A stretch of 64,000 bases of DNA from Acetilactobacillus jinshanensis (GCF_004359375.1 NZ_CP034726.1:1302001-1366000); one strand, 5' to 3'; shown: positions 20,401 through 30,521, counted from the first letter of the stretch. Translations and numbers: made by a program. Notes: generated by a model from the letters alone, not told the origin.

Positions 20401-20715
20401 TTAACCAACGTATTTACCTAAGACCTTTTTTAATTGGCCTTTACTATGATAACCAACAACGCTATCAACGACTCTACCGTCTTTTTTGATAATCAATGTT
20501 GGAATGCTCATGATTCCAAATTTCTGGGGAGTCTCAGGATTTTTATCGACATCCATTTTAGTGAACTTTACTTTATCACCCAATTCATTGGATAATTGTT
20601 CAACTACGGGTGACTGCATCCTACACGGGCCACACCACGTTGCCCAGAAATCAGTTAAAGTAACCCCTTTAGCTGTATCTTGATCAAATGTTCTGTCTGT
20701 AGTTTCAGAAACCAT
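20401..20715 (-). CDS. trxA: Thioredoxin
   Basis: A 104-residue cytosolic thioredoxin. The redox motif WCGPC (residues 28-32, in DFWATWCGPCRM) and the cis-Pro segment IMSIPTLI are intact. It keeps cytoplasmic thiols reduced. The gene follows mutS2, the usual arrangement in lactobacilli (zapA-cvpA-mutS2-trxA), with a strong terminator after it. Confidence 0.95.
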   Translation of the reverse strand: MVSETTDRTFDQDTAKGVTLTDFWATWCGPCRMQSPVVEQLSNELGDKVKFTKMDVDKNPETPQKFGIMSIPTLIIKKDGRVVDSVVGYHSKGQLKKVLGKYVG

Positions 20716-20801
20716 GATAATGCCTCCCTTGTTCTTATTTCATTAATTCATGTTCATTTTACAAATCATTAAGAATTAGATATAGATACAGTCTAAATCA
20801 T

Positions 20802-23162
20802 TTATTTAAACTTAACAATTGTTGAGCCGTTTCCACCGGCATTCGGCGGTGAATATTGAAAACTTTTAACACGCTTGTTTCGCTTAAGGTAAGAAATGAC
20901 ACCCTTTCGCAAGGCACCAGTTCCCTTACCATGAATAATGGTGACTTGAGCATAATCGGAAAGCAACGCTGAATCAATATATTTGTCTAGCTTTTCCATG
21001 GCTGCATCATAACGCATTCCACGTAAATCCAACGTTGGTGGAACAACGCTGGAAGATGCTCGTTTAACCATCGTGTAGGAATGCTTCGGTTTGGTTGGCT
21101 TAATCTTCTTAAGATCACCATCACTGATGGCCATCTTAAGGATTCCAATCTGAACTTCCCACTGGTGTTTACTATTCAAATGGGTGATTAAGACACCACG
21201 TTGCCCATAAGGTTTAACGTAAACGTCGTCACCAGGATGTAATGCCTTAGCTTCCTTAGCTTTGGTTAAGACGTGATTATGCTTTAAATGAACGTTCTGC
21301 TGGAGGGAATTTAACTTCCCTTTATCGTTCATCAATTCATTTTCCTTAACTGGAGCGTTACCAACGGCTTTCTCTTTTCGGTGAAGATCATCAATAATAT
21401 GGTTCGCACGTTTCTTGATTTCGTTGACCATTCGATTAGCCCGCTCTTTAGCCTGTAAATTTAGGCTGTGCTGATGTTTTTTATAGTCATCAAAGGCACT
21501 AGCTAATTCATGATGAAGCTTAGTAGCAGCCCATAATTCGTGGCGTAAATGTTTAGCGTCGTAACGGGCGTAATGAGTCTGTTTGGTCAATTGCGTAATC
21601 ATATTATTGATATTCTGACTCTTGTTACTGGTCAGTGATTTAGCTTCATCAATAATACTTTGATCTAATCCTAGCCGCTTTGCGATGTTCAAGCCATTAC
21701 TTTGTCCGGGAACACCCAAGATCAAATGGTACGTCGGCTTAAGCGTCTTAAAATTAAATTCCATTGACGCATTAATGGTGCCTGGATGATCATACCCATA
21801 GGTCTTTAATTCAGGATAATGGGTCGTGGCAACCACCATACTATTGATTTTGCCGATTGCATCTAAAATTGAAATTGCCAAAGCAGCACCTTCGTTTGGA
21901 TCCGTTCCGGAACCAACTTCATCCAGCAGAACTAAACTGTGCGGCGTAATATGGTGCATAATATCAACGATGTTATCCATATGCGATGAGAACGTACTTA
22001 AATTTTGCTCAATCGATTGATCATCACCGATATCGGCAAAGATATCATCAAAGACACCAATCTGACTACCTTCGTCTGCCGGAATGAACATCCCGGACTG
22101 ACCCATTAACTGCAGTAAACCCAATGTCTTAATCGTGATGGTCTTACCACCGGTATTCGGACCAGTAATGACGATGGCTCGGTATTTTTCACCAATCTTA
22201 ATGTCGTTCGGAACGACTTTATGCAGATCAATCAACGGGTGTCGAGCCTGCTTCAGATTAACCCAGTTCTTTTTGGACACCGTCGGCTTAGTGGATCTCG
22301 ATACGTAGGCATAATGAGCCATGGCGTTGATCAAATCCAAATGGCCTAAGACTTTGGTATTTCGAATAATATCCTTTTGGTACGGACGCAGAGTTTTAGA
22401 TAAATTAACCAAAATCCGGTGTTCTTCGTTTCGTTCTTCTAATTTCGTTCGACGGTAATAGTTATCTAAACTGATCATCTTAGCCGGTTCAACAAATAAC
22501 GTTTCACCAGAAGCACTCTGATCATGAACGATCCCGCCAAAATGATTTTTAGCGGAAGCCTTGATTGGAATTACATAACTACCATCACGAACCGTTAATT
22601 CAGAACCGTTTAAGTATTTAGCGTTTTTGCCGTTTAGATATCGATCCATTTGAGACCTGATTTTTGAATCAATATCCGTTAAACGCTTTCGCAGTCCATA
22701 CAGTTCATGGGAAGCACCGTCCAAGATGTTTCCGTCTTCATCGATCGATCTTCGCAATAGTTTCGATACGGCCGGAATATCAGAGAACGCTTCAATGATT
22801 TGATATAACCGTTCAAAATGAACGCCATTATTTCGCAAATGTTCAAAGAAACGGATTAAGGCACTGGTCGATACTAAAATCTTACCGACCTTAGCCAATT
22901 CTGGCCCGTTAAGCGATGCGTTAATATTCAGCCGTTTCAAATAAATGGTAACGTCAGATAATCGCGGAACTGGAATCCCATCCTTAATTCGATAAAGGTG
23001 GAAACCATCATCCGTCTCGTTTAACCGCTTTTGAATTAGAAACGGACTGTTACTGGGGCCAAGACGACGTAAGGCATCTTCTCCCATCGTAGTAGTTAAA
23101 AAGCGATGGATCTTATCCTTAATTTTCGAATATTCAAGAGTTTTTAGAATTTTACGATTCAT
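20802..23162 (-). CDS. mutS2: MutS2 (RqcU) ATPase with Smr domain
   Basis: A 786-residue protein. The MutS-type ATPase core has Walker A GPNTGGKT (near residue 335), the STFSSHM signature loop and Walker B LLDEVGSGTD. A long coiled coil follows, then a C-terminal Smr domain (from about 710) with LDLRGMRYDAAM and IHGKGTGALR. MutS2 was linked to suppression of recombination; in Bacillus it is now known to split collided ribosomes, which uses the Smr domain. All domains look intact. Confidence 0.95.
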   Translation of the reverse strand: MNRKILKTLEYSKIKDKIHRFLTTTMGEDALRRLGPSNSPFLIQKRLNETDDGFHLYRIKDGIPVPRLSDVTIYLKRLNINASLNGPELAKVGKILVSTSALIRFFEHLRNNGVHFERLYQIIEAFSDIPAVSKLLRRSIDEDGNILDGASHELYGLRKRLTDIDSKIRSQMDRYLNGKNAKYLNGSELTVRDGSYVIPIKASAKNHFGGIVHDQSASGETLFVEPAKMISLDNYYRRTKLEERNEEHRILVNLSKTLRPYQKDIIRNTKVLGHLDLINAMAHYAYVSRSTKPTVSKKNWVNLKQARHPLIDLHKVVPNDIKIGEKYRAIVITGPNTGGKTITIKTLGLLQLMGQSGMFIPADEGSQIGVFDDIFADIGDDQSIEQNLSTFSSHMDNIVDIMHHITPHSLVLLDEVGSGTDPNEGAALAISILDAIGKINSMVVATTHYPELKTYGYDHPGTINASMEFNFKTLKPTYHLILGVPGQSNGLNIAKRLGLDQSIIDEAKSLTSNKSQNINNMITQLTKQTHYARYDAKHLRHELWAATKLHHELASAFDDYKKHQHSLNLQAKERANRMVNEIKKRANHIIDDLHRKEKAVGNAPVKENELMNDKGKLNSLQQNVHLKHNHVLTKAKEAKALHPGDDVYVKPYGQRGVLITHLNSKHQWEVQIGILKMAISDGDLKKIKPTKPKHSYTMVKRASSSVVPPTLDLRGMRYDAAMEKLDKYIDSALLSDYAQVTIIHGKGTGALRKGVISYLKRNKRVKSFQYSPPNAGGNGSTIVKFK

Positions 23163-23186
23163 ACGTATCCTCCAAAATCATCTTAA

Positions 23187-23657
23187 TTACTTATTAATTA
23201 AATGATCAGTCATTCCAGGTGTTTGATTAACAATCTTCATGGCGACCGGTGAATTAATGTATTCATTATGAATCCACTGATTAGGCAGTGCTAAGCCAAT
23301 GTCTAATAAAATCAACACGATTACGTAGCCGACGATTGCACCGGCAACGGCACCACCAATCGCGTTTAACTGATGAATGATCGGTAAATTAGTAATCCGG
23401 TTAATCACTCGGCCGATGGCTTTAAGAATTAAAACTGAAGCCACTAAAATAATTAAGAAACTAATTCCGTTAATCAACATCGGATTAAAGCCCAGGAACT
23501 GATTAATGAACGAACCCAACGGATGTGTAAACTGAACAGCAATTATCCAGCCCACGATATAACTGATAATCCTGATGAATTCATACGCTAAGCCGTCACG
23601 ATAACCAGTCCAGAGGTTAATGATGATTAAAAATAAAATAATTAAAGAAAGGATCAT
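23187..23657 (-). CDS. cvpA: CvpA family membrane protein
   Basis: A 156-residue protein with four hydrophobic segments and the family start LFLIIINLWTGYRDGLAYE. The family is named for colicin V production in E. coli; in lactobacilli it sits between zapA and mutS2, as here, and its role is unclear. There is a 2-base gap from zapA, indicating one transcript. Confidence 0.88.
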   Translation of the reverse strand: MILSLIILFLIIINLWTGYRDGLAYEFIRIISYIVGWIIAVQFTHPLGSFINQFLGFNPMLINGISFLIILVASVLILKAIGRVINRITNLPIIHQLNAIGGAVAGAIVGYVIVLILLDIGLALPNQWIHNEYINSPVAMKIVNQTPGMTDHLINK

Positions 23658-23659
23658 TA

Positions 23660-23905
23660 TTAATCATTCTTTCTCATTCGATCTAACTGATCTTGCAATT
23701 TCAACTGATTAGAGATCGCGTTATACGCCAACAAAATTGAGGCGTCCTGATCACTAATCCGTGGCGATAATCTTTTGATCTGACCTAATTGCTTCTGTAA
23801 CAACTGAGCTGTAGCCTTCATATTTCTTAATGAGCTTTGGCCAACAAAAGTATATACGTGACCATCTAAAGTCACTTTAAGTCGTTCTTGCTTCGAGTTA
23901 CTCAT
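23660..23905 (-). CDS. zapA: Cell division protein ZapA
   Basis: An 81-residue small ZapA protein that bundles FtsZ filaments at the division site. It has the family N-terminus (RLKVTLDGHVYTFVGQSS) and a helical C-terminal half (ISDQDASILLAYNAISNQLK) that forms the dimer coiled coil. First gene of zapA-cvpA-mutS2-trxA. Confidence 0.85.
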   Translation of the reverse strand: MSNSKQERLKVTLDGHVYTFVGQSSLRNMKATAQLLQKQLGQIKRLSPRISDQDASILLAYNAISNQLKLQDQLDRMRKND

Positions 23906-23964
23906 TAAAAGTCCCTTCTAAACCTAGTGCCATTTTATCATATCTCAACTTTAACGAAAGTAAA

Positions 23965-24009
23965 CAAAAGACCCTCATTCTTTTCTAATGTTTTTAACGA
24001 ATGAGAGAC
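23965..24009 (-). terminator. Terminator after the DUF1292 gene
   Basis: Stem CTCATTC/GAATGAG extended outward by further pairs with one mismatch, large loop, then TTTTG on the minus strand. Confidence 0.6.
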
Positions 24010-24032
24010 TAGCTATAATTTAATATTTATTA

Positions 24033-24323
24033 TTATTCATTTGGATTAATGAACGTATTTAAAACGGACTCGACCATGTCCCATTCCTTTTGGGTCTCGA
24101 TTGGCATTAAGTCACCAGACTGGGGATTAGCCGGATCTTCATCAGGCGGTAACGCAAATGCCCTAACGCCAACCTGCTGATTTTCAGGTCGACCGTCAGG
24201 ATAAATCAAAATGTATGATTTATGAAAATCAGTCGATTTAAAAGTCAATAGGACGTTATAAACAACTGTATTTCCGTCTTTATCGGTTAATGAAATCTGT
24301 TGATTACTATTTAAACTTTCCAT
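24033..24323 (-). CDS. DUF1292 (YrzB) family protein
   Basis: A 96-residue acidic protein. ISLTDKDGNTVVYNVLLTF and a later SYILIYPDG match the DUF1292/UPF0473 family, which almost always follows ruvX in Firmicutes. Its role is unknown. It is the last gene of the alaS-ruvX-DUF1292 unit. Confidence 0.88.
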   Translation of the reverse strand: MESLNSNQQISLTDKDGNTVVYNVLLTFKSTDFHKSYILIYPDGRPENQQVGVRAFALPPDEDPANPQSGDLMPIETQKEWDMVESVLNTFINPNE

Positions 24324-24332
24324 GATTACAAC

Positions 24333-24782
24333 TCACTTCTTTGAATCTAGTTTAGTCAACGGACCTTTACGATCTAAATAGGTTTGTAAAATTAACTCAG
24401 CAGCAACCGTATCGATAACTTTACGACGCTTCCGTCGGGAAACATCAGCACCTTCGATCATCATCCGTTCACCTTGAACGGTGGTTAATCGTTCATCCTG
24501 ATAGTCAACCGGTAAGTGAAACCGTTTCTTAAGCATGTCACCATACTTTTTACAGGCGTCAACTCTGGGTCCAGCAGTACCATTCATATTTAAAGGCAGT
24601 CCCAAGACAAAGCCCTGGACATGAAATTTTTTAATCATTTCCTGAACTTCATCTAGTCCAAAGATTTCCTTATTTTCATCCATATGAATGGTTCTGACAC
24701 CTTGAGCTGTCCAACCAAATGGATCACTTACGGCAACGCCGACAGTTCTAGCACCGTAATCCAGCCCCATTAATATCTTCAT
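24333..24782 (-). CDS. ruvX: Holliday junction resolvase-like YqgF (RuvX)
   Basis: A 149-residue RNase H-fold nuclease implicated in pre-16S rRNA maturation. The catalytic acids are visible in [24 protein letters not shown] and [10 protein letters not shown]. It follows alaS after only 12 bases; the UPF0297 (ireB) gene that commonly lies between them is missing. Confidence 0.93.
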   Translation of the reverse strand: MKILMGLDYGARTVGVAVSDPFGWTAQGVRTIHMDENKEIFGLDEVQEMIKKFHVQGFVLGLPLNMNGTAGPRVDACKKYGDMLKKRFHLPVDYQDERLTTVQGERMMIEGADVSRRKRRKVIDTVAAELILQTYLDRKGPLTKLDSKK

Positions 24783-24794
24783 ACGATAGAACCT

Positions 24795-27452
24795 TTATTT
24801 AGCGTTATCTGATAACCACTGTTTAGCGGCCTTCATGGCGTCTGGTAAACCAGCAGGATTCTTACCTCCGGCTTGAGCCATGTTAGGACGGCCACCACCG
24901 CCACCTTGGATCTTCTTGGCAACGGACTTGATCATGTCACCAGCCTTTAAACCGTTCTTAGCATGAGCGTTATCCACGGCAACGATCAAGTTAGCCTTAC
25001 CTTTACTCTTGGTACCAAGTACTAAGACGTTGGATAACTTCTTGTTACGCCATTCATCAGCTAACTGACGTAATTCATTCATGCCAGAAACGTTCAAGAC
25101 ACCGGTAATTAGCTTCAAACCATTAACGGTCTGAACGTTGTCAAAGACATGGGATGCCTGAGCATTAGCAACTTTAGATTCTAATGAACGCTGACTATCC
25201 TTTAACTGTTTAATGGTAGCTTCCATTTCACTGATCTTGCTAGGGACATCTTCAACACGGTTGGCCTTTAACTGATGAGCAGTCTTGTTCAAAACAGCTT
25301 CTTCATGATTCAATAAATCAAAGGCATCGGAAGAAGTTACGGCAACGATTCGACGAACACCGGCACCAACACCAGATTCAGAAACGATCTTGAATAAGCC
25401 TAATTCACTGGTGTTCTTAACATGAGTACCACCACAGAATTCAATGGAATAGTCACCAATGTTAACGACACGAACTTTCTTACCATACTTTGAGTTAAAG
25501 ATGGCAACGGCACCTAATTCACGACCGGTCTTTGGATCAGTAACGACGGTCTTAACTGGTAAAGCAGCAAAGATCTTCTGGTTGATAATGTCTTCAACCT
25601 TCTTAAGATCTTTCTGGGTAACTTCACCAAAGTGGGTAAAGTCAAAGCGTAAGTAATGCGGATCAACTAATGAACCAGCTTGGTGAGTATGACCACCTAA
25701 AACATTTCGTAAGGTCTGATCTAATAAATGAGTAGCGGTATGATTCTGTGAAGTCTTTTCATGGCGAATTGGATCAACCGATAAGTCATAAGTAGCGCCA
25801 ACTTTTAACGGCTTAAAGATCTGAACGGTGTGTAAATGCTGACCATTTGGTGCTGACTGAACATCAACAACTTTAGCGGCATCGTCACCCTGGGCATCTT
25901 TGATCCATCCTTGGTCGGCAACTTGGCCACCCATTTCGGCATAGAACGGTGTTTCTGAAAACATAACTGCAGCAGTGCCACCATCAGCTTTTTGAACTAA
26001 CTTATCATTTTGAACGATGTGAGTAATCTTAGCACCGTTAACGTGAAGCTGATGATAACCAACGTACTTACTAGGTGTCTTAACGTCAACTAATAAGTCA
26101 TTTTGAATCCCCATAGCTTGCTTGTTACCACGAGCTTTACGGGCACGTTCCTGCTGAGCTTTCATGCCGACTTTGAAGCCTTTCTTATCAACATCTAACT
26201 TCTGTTCATGAGCATATTCAGCAGTCAACTGAAGCGGGAAACCATAAGTATCATAAAGCTTAAAGGCAACGTCACCAGGGATAATCTTCTTGTGACTCTT
26301 CTTAACGTCGGCTAAGACTGACTTTAGTAATTTCAAGCCATCAGCTAAGGTAGCATCAAAACTAACTTCTTCAGAGTGAATAACCTTTTCTAAGTATTTA
26401 CGATTCTTGTATACTTCTGGATACGGGTGCTGCATGATCTTACCAACAACTGGTACCAATTTATATAAGAATGGATGATCAATACCTAAACGACGACCCA
26501 TGACGGTAGCACGACGGATTAAACGACGAATTACGTAGCCACGGCCAACGTTTGATGGTAAAGCACCATCGTTAATGGCAAATGTAACGGCACGAATATG
26601 ATCAGCAATAACTTTAAAAGCAATTGTATCACGGTTAGTCATGGATGGTACGTATTTACGGTTATCACTTAACTTTTCGGTTGCGTGAATAATTGGTAAG
26701 AACAAGTCCGTTTCAAAGTTAGTTGGAGCATTCTGGAATACTGAAACGACACGTTCTAAGCCCATTCCAGTATCAATGTTCTTACGTGGTAACGGTTTAT
26801 ATGAGCCATCAGGTTCATGGTTAAACTGAGACAGAACGATGTCCCAAACTTCTAACCAACGGTTGTTTTCACCACCAGGATAATCTTCAGGATCACCAGG
26901 CTTTAAGTTATCGAACTTCGGGCCACGATCATAGAAGATTTCGGTATCAGGACCACAAGGACCTTCACCAACATCCCAGAAATTACTCTTCATGTTAACG
27001 ATATGATCTTTCGGAATTCCGCCTTTGATCCAATCACGCTTAGTATCGTGATCTTTTGGATAGGCAGTAACGTATAAGCGATTTGGATCCCAGCCAAAGT
27101 AATTTGGATTCATTAATAGATCACATGCCCAGGCAATGGCTTGGTCACGGAAATAGTCACCAACGGAAAAGTTACCTAACATTTCGAACATCGTCTGATG
27201 ACGACGGGTACGGCCAACATTTTCGATATCATTAGTTCGTAAACTCTTCTGAGAACTAGTGATTCGGCGGTTCTTTGGAACAACTTCACCATCGAAGTAA
27301 CGCTTCATCGTGGCAACACCAGAATTAATCCATAGTAATGACGGATCATTCTTAGGTACTAATGAAGCACTATGCTTAATCGTATGGTGATGTTTGTCGT
27401 GGAAGAAGTCCAAGAACATATCCCGGACTTGTTCACTACTCAATTTTTTCAT
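24795..27452 (-). CDS. alaS: Alanyl-tRNA synthetase
   Basis: An 885-residue class II synthetase with all four domains. The aminoacylation core opens with MKKLSSEQVRDMFLDFF and has GNFSVGDYF; the editing domain has zinc ligands in NHTATHLL and CGGTHV; the C-terminal DHHA1 domain carries the GGGGGRPNMAQAGGK segment. It charges tRNA-Ala, a tRNA not encoded in the nearby array. Expression should be controlled by the T-box at 27478-27696. Confidence 0.97.
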   Translation of the reverse strand: MKKLSSEQVRDMFLDFFHDKHHHTIKHSASLVPKNDPSLLWINSGVATMKRYFDGEVVPKNRRITSSQKSLRTNDIENVGRTRRHQTMFEMLGNFSVGDYFRDQAIAWACDLLMNPNYFGWDPNRLYVTAYPKDHDTKRDWIKGGIPKDHIVNMKSNFWDVGEGPCGPDTEIFYDRGPKFDNLKPGDPEDYPGGENNRWLEVWDIVLSQFNHEPDGSYKPLPRKNIDTGMGLERVVSVFQNAPTNFETDLFLPIIHATEKLSDNRKYVPSMTNRDTIAFKVIADHIRAVTFAINDGALPSNVGRGYVIRRLIRRATVMGRRLGIDHPFLYKLVPVVGKIMQHPYPEVYKNRKYLEKVIHSEEVSFDATLADGLKLLKSVLADVKKSHKKIIPGDVAFKLYDTYGFPLQLTAEYAHEQKLDVDKKGFKVGMKAQQERARKARGNKQAMGIQNDLLVDVKTPSKYVGYHQLHVNGAKITHIVQNDKLVQKADGGTAAVMFSETPFYAEMGGQVADQGWIKDAQGDDAAKVVDVQSAPNGQHLHTVQIFKPLKVGATYDLSVDPIRHEKTSQNHTATHLLDQTLRNVLGGHTHQAGSLVDPHYLRFDFTHFGEVTQKDLKKVEDIINQKIFAALPVKTVVTDPKTGRELGAVAIFNSKYGKKVRVVNIGDYSIEFCGGTHVKNTSELGLFKIVSESGVGAGVRRIVAVTSSDAFDLLNHEEAVLNKTAHQLKANRVEDVPSKISEMEATIKQLKDSQRSLESKVANAQASHVFDNVQTVNGLKLITGVLNVSGMNELRQLADEWRNKKLSNVLVLGTKSKGKANLIVAVDNAHAKNGLKAGDMIKSVAKKIQGGGGGRPNMAQAGGKNPAGLPDAMKAAKQWLSDNAK

Positions 27453-27477
27453 GAAATAGACCCCCTAAAACGATAGA

Positions 27478-27696
27478 CAAAAAGCACCGTTACTAGTAAA
27501 GACGCTCTAACGCGGTACCACTCTACTTGCAACGATGCTGATCGTATACCTCTTTATAAAAATTTAATATCTAAATTTAATTTGGAAGAGCACTCCGAAT
27601 TATTTTCATCGCCCTATCTCATCTAATTTGCAGACGTTTCTGTTAAGAAAATAATGCAGAGCATATTTCCAAATCGATCTCTTGATCACATAAATT
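27478..27696 (-). promoter_or_regulatory. T-box leader of alaS
   Basis: The conserved T-box sequence AGAGTGGTACCGCG (27511-27524) is followed by a terminator hairpin with a T run (27479-27508). Uncharged tRNA-Ala should bind the leader and favour read-through. GCT and GCA triplets in the upstream stem region are candidate specifiers; I could not settle which. Confidence 0.9.
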
Positions 27697-27724
27697 ATTA
27701 TAACCTATTTGATGTCATCGTCAA
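27697..27724 (-). promoter_or_regulatory. alaS T-box promoter
   Basis: TTGACG (27719-27724) and TATAAT (27697-27702), 16-bp spacer. Confidence 0.8.
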
Positions 27725-27744
27725 AATAGATCTGGTAAATAGAA

Positions 27745-29073
27745 TTACTTTTTACCACTATACTTACGGCGATTGTAAGTCTTAGTGTTGAATTCGTCAT
27801 TCATTCGGAGCGCAACCTTGATCTTATGTTTATAAGCAGGTTTAACGTGCTTGGACTTCTTACTAATCATTCCACGCATGGCAGCACTCAAATGTTTATT
27901 GCCGTGACGACGGTGTTCACGACGATGCTTATGAGGTGCATCAACAATTTGGCCGTTCTTTAATTCTTTCGGAACGAACTTAATGCCCATCTTTTCAACA
28001 CCTTTGACCAAATTACTTTCGTCAGGTGAGTATAAGGTGATTGCTAAGCCATGCATCCCGTTACGACCGGTTCGGCCAACTCGATGAATGAAGTAACGGA
28101 AATCAGATGGAATCTGATCGTTGATCACCATCGAGACACCATCAATATCAATTCCACGGGCTGCTAAATCAGTAGCAACCACGAATTGATACTTCAAGTG
28201 ACGAACCTGCTTCATAACTCGCTTTCGACGACGGGGCTGTAAGCCACCTTCGATCATGGCAACTGATAAGCCTTTTGAACGAAGGAACTTAGTTAACTGA
28301 ATTACTCGTTCACGGGTATTAGCGAAGATCAAAACCAAGAACGGCTGGCCAATCGTCAATAATTGATAAATAATTTCAGCTCGGTCACGGCCCTTGGTCG
28401 ACATTAACCAGTTATCAATGTTTGGATTAATCACTGATTTAACGGGGACCTTTTCAACGGCGGGATGGTTCATGTACTTCTTTAAGAACGGTGCTAATCG
28501 CTGCGGAATGGTTGCGGAAAAGACCATCATTTGAAGTTTCTTGCCAAAATGACTGGCAATTTGATCAATTACGTTTAAGAAGCCCATGTCTAACGTCATA
28601 TCTGCTTCATCAATTACTAATCGGTCAGCAGTATGGATATCTAGAACTTGACGATTAATCAAGTCTAAGATTCGACCGGGTGTTCCGATGACAATCTGGG
28701 GTTGGTGATGATGTAACTTTTCGATTTGACGAGCTTCATCAGTACCACCGATGTAATCGGCAATGTGAATCGTTTTTGGACAGTACTTAGCTAACTGCTT
28801 AGCGTTGTTGTATAACTGATAAGCTAATTCTCGACTTGGGGTCGTGATGACAGCTTGGACCTTATCTTGATCAAGTTTCAATTGATTAAAAATCGGTAAT
28901 AAATAAGCGTGAGTTTTACCACTACCAGTTGCGGATTGGCCAACCACACTTTTACCCTGCTGAATAACAGGAATTACCTTATCTTGAATTTCGGTGGGTG
29001 TCTTAAAATGTAACGCATTAATTGCCTTTAACAGGTAAGACTTTAATCCAAATTTTTTAAAGTCGTTTTTCAT
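27745..29073 (-). CDS. cshB: DEAD-box RNA helicase, CshB type
   Basis: A 442-residue helicase. In order: Q motif (FKTPTEIQ), Walker A ATGSGKT, motif Ib TPGR, DEAD (VIDEADMTLDMG), SAT (FSATIP), motif V ATDLAARGID and motif VI HRVGRTGRNG. The basic C-terminal tail (KHRREHRRHG) is typical of CshB (YqfR), the cold-adapted helicase gene next to nrnA in Bacilli. It overlaps the end of nrnA by 4 bases. Paralogue assignment rests on context and length. Confidence 0.9.
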   Translation of the reverse strand: MKNDFKKFGLKSYLLKAINALHFKTPTEIQDKVIPVIQQGKSVVGQSATGSGKTHAYLLPIFNQLKLDQDKVQAVITTPSRELAYQLYNNAKQLAKYCPKTIHIADYIGGTDEARQIEKLHHHQPQIVIGTPGRILDLINRQVLDIHTADRLVIDEADMTLDMGFLNVIDQIASHFGKKLQMMVFSATIPQRLAPFLKKYMNHPAVEKVPVKSVINPNIDNWLMSTKGRDRAEIIYQLLTIGQPFLVLIFANTRERVIQLTKFLRSKGLSVAMIEGGLQPRRRKRVMKQVRHLKYQFVVATDLAARGIDIDGVSMVINDQIPSDFRYFIHRVGRTGRNGMHGLAITLYSPDESNLVKGVEKMGIKFVPKELKNGQIVDAPHKHRREHRRHGNKHLSAAMRGMISKKSKHVKPAYKHKIKVALRMNDEFNTKTYNRRKYSGKK

Positions 29074-30026
29074 ACCATGTCTCCTTTATAATTTTTAGCG
29101 ATTTGATCTAATTCCTTAATGGCGGCTTTAACTTTATCAATGCCATCAGCCATGGCACCACTAGCTAACGCGTGGCCACCGCCACCGAAGTGTTTAGCTA
29201 AGCCGTTAATGACCGGGCCGTTGGATCTGATCCGAAGTCGATAGGTCTTATCGGCTTGCTGAACAAATATGATCCAACATTTAATGCCCTGAATATTACC
29301 CGGTAACGGAACAACTGCTGAAGTGTTTTCATCGGTTAATTTCAAATCAGATAAAACGTGATTATCGATTACGATGTATGCGGCGCCACTTGGTAAGATG
29401 TGTAGATTAGTATACAAGTAAGCACAGAGATGTGCCATGGGTAGATCAATTTCTTCTTCTTTTTTATTAACTTTACTGATCGAAAAATCTAATTTCGATA
29501 ATTGAGAAGCAACGTAGAACGTATGTGGACTTGTAGATGGGTACTTAAAACGACCGGTGTCACCAACGATGCCCGCATAAATTAAACGGCCTGATTCAGC
29601 ATCCATGTGGAGCTTATTTGATGCAGCACATAAATCGTAAATCATTTCTGAAGCACTCGACGCCTGATCGTTAATCCACTGAAGGTCCCCGTACGTATCG
29701 TCATTAGGGTGATGATCAATTTTGATCAACATGTCACCCTGATTATATCGAGAACCATCAATTCGTGGTTGGTTAGCTGTATCGGTAACAATTACTAAAG
29801 CACCATGATATGTCGATGGCTTGATTGTGTCTTCCTGACCCAACCAATTAAAGCCTTGGTACTGTTTTCCAATACAATAGACGTGCTTTTCAGGATAAGC
29901 CGTTTTAATCATTTTAGCCAAGCCCATTTGTGAACCAATGGCATCCGGATCAGGACGCTTATGACGTTGAATAATAATCGTTGAGTATTTACGAATTGCG
30001 TTTAAAATTTCTTGCTGAACGGCCAT
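29070..30026 (-). CDS. nrnA: DHH/DHHA1 phosphoesterase (NrnA-like oligoribonuclease)
   Basis: About 318 residues. The DHH domain has RPDPDAIGSQMGL, a TDTAN segment, and the DHH motif itself in KIDHHPNDD; the DHHA1 domain ends with GGGGHALASGA. NrnA degrades nanoRNA and dephosphorylates pAp. The likely start is the ATG at 30026 (MAVQQEIL) with AAGGAAG 6 bases upstream, 5 codons inside the longest frame. If RNase Y is inactive in this organism, the remaining RNA-decay enzymes such as this one become more important (inference). Confidence 0.9.
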   Translation of the reverse strand: MAVQQEILNAIRKYSTIIIQRHKRPDPDAIGSQMGLAKMIKTAYPEKHVYCIGKQYQGFNWLGQEDTIKPSTYHGALVIVTDTANQPRIDGSRYNQGDMLIKIDHHPNDDTYGDLQWINDQASSASEMIYDLCAASNKLHMDAESGRLIYAGIVGDTGRFKYPSTSPHTFYVASQLSKLDFSISKVNKKEEEIDLPMAHLCAYLYTNLHILPSGAAYIVIDNHVLSDLKLTDENTSAVVPLPGNIQGIKCWIIFVQQADKTYRLRIRSNGPVINGLAKHFGGGGHALASGAMADGIDKVKAAIKELDQIAKNYKGDMV

Positions 30027-30076
30027 GTTTTCTTCCTTCATCTATAAATCCACTTAGCAAACTGTAAGATCTTAAA

Positions 30077-30107
30077 TTAAAAGGCCTGATTTATAAACAG
30101 GCCTTTT
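30077..30107. terminator. Terminator between yajC and nrnA
   Basis: Stem AAGGCCTG/CAGGCCTT with T runs on both sides, ending yajC on the minus strand. Confidence 0.85.
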
Positions 30108-30121
30108 TAAAAATAATGTAA

Positions 30122-30472
30122 TTACTTATTACTCTTAGATTTATCTTCAGCAGCAGGCTTTTTATCATCTGAAACTGAAGCCGTGCTAGACTGCTTAGCG
30201 TTATTTAAATGATTTTCAACTGATGCAATGGCTCTTAAATCAAAGATTAGACGAATTCCGTCACAATCTAATGATACGACACCACTCTTTCGGTCAATTT
30301 CAGCAATCGTACCGTGCATACGACCAATCGTAACGACACGATCACCTTTCTTTAAGTTCTTTAAAAGATCAGCATGTTTACGTTGACGCTTCTTTTGAGG
30401 ACGAATCATTAAGAAGTACATCAATGCAAACAAAATGATGACCATTATAATTCCAGTTGTTCCACTTTGCAT
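30122..30472 (-). CDS. yajC: Preprotein translocase accessory subunit YajC
   Basis: A 116-residue protein with one N-terminal membrane helix (IIMVIILFALMYFLMIRPQKK) and the family segment KKGDRVVTIGRMHGTIAEI. It associates with SecDF-YidC. The C-terminus is a Ser/Lys/Asp-rich tail. It follows ruvB directly; queA and tgt, which usually lie between in lactobacilli, are absent. Confidence 0.93.
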   Translation of the reverse strand: MQSGTTGIIMVIILFALMYFLMIRPQKKRQRKHADLLKNLKKGDRVVTIGRMHGTIAEIDRKSGVVSLDCDGIRLIFDLRAIASVENHLNNAKQSSTASVSDDKKPAAEDKSKSNK

Positions 30473-30521
30473 TATTTAATCACACTCTCTTTTTAACTCA
30501 ACATTAACAGAAACTTGGAAA

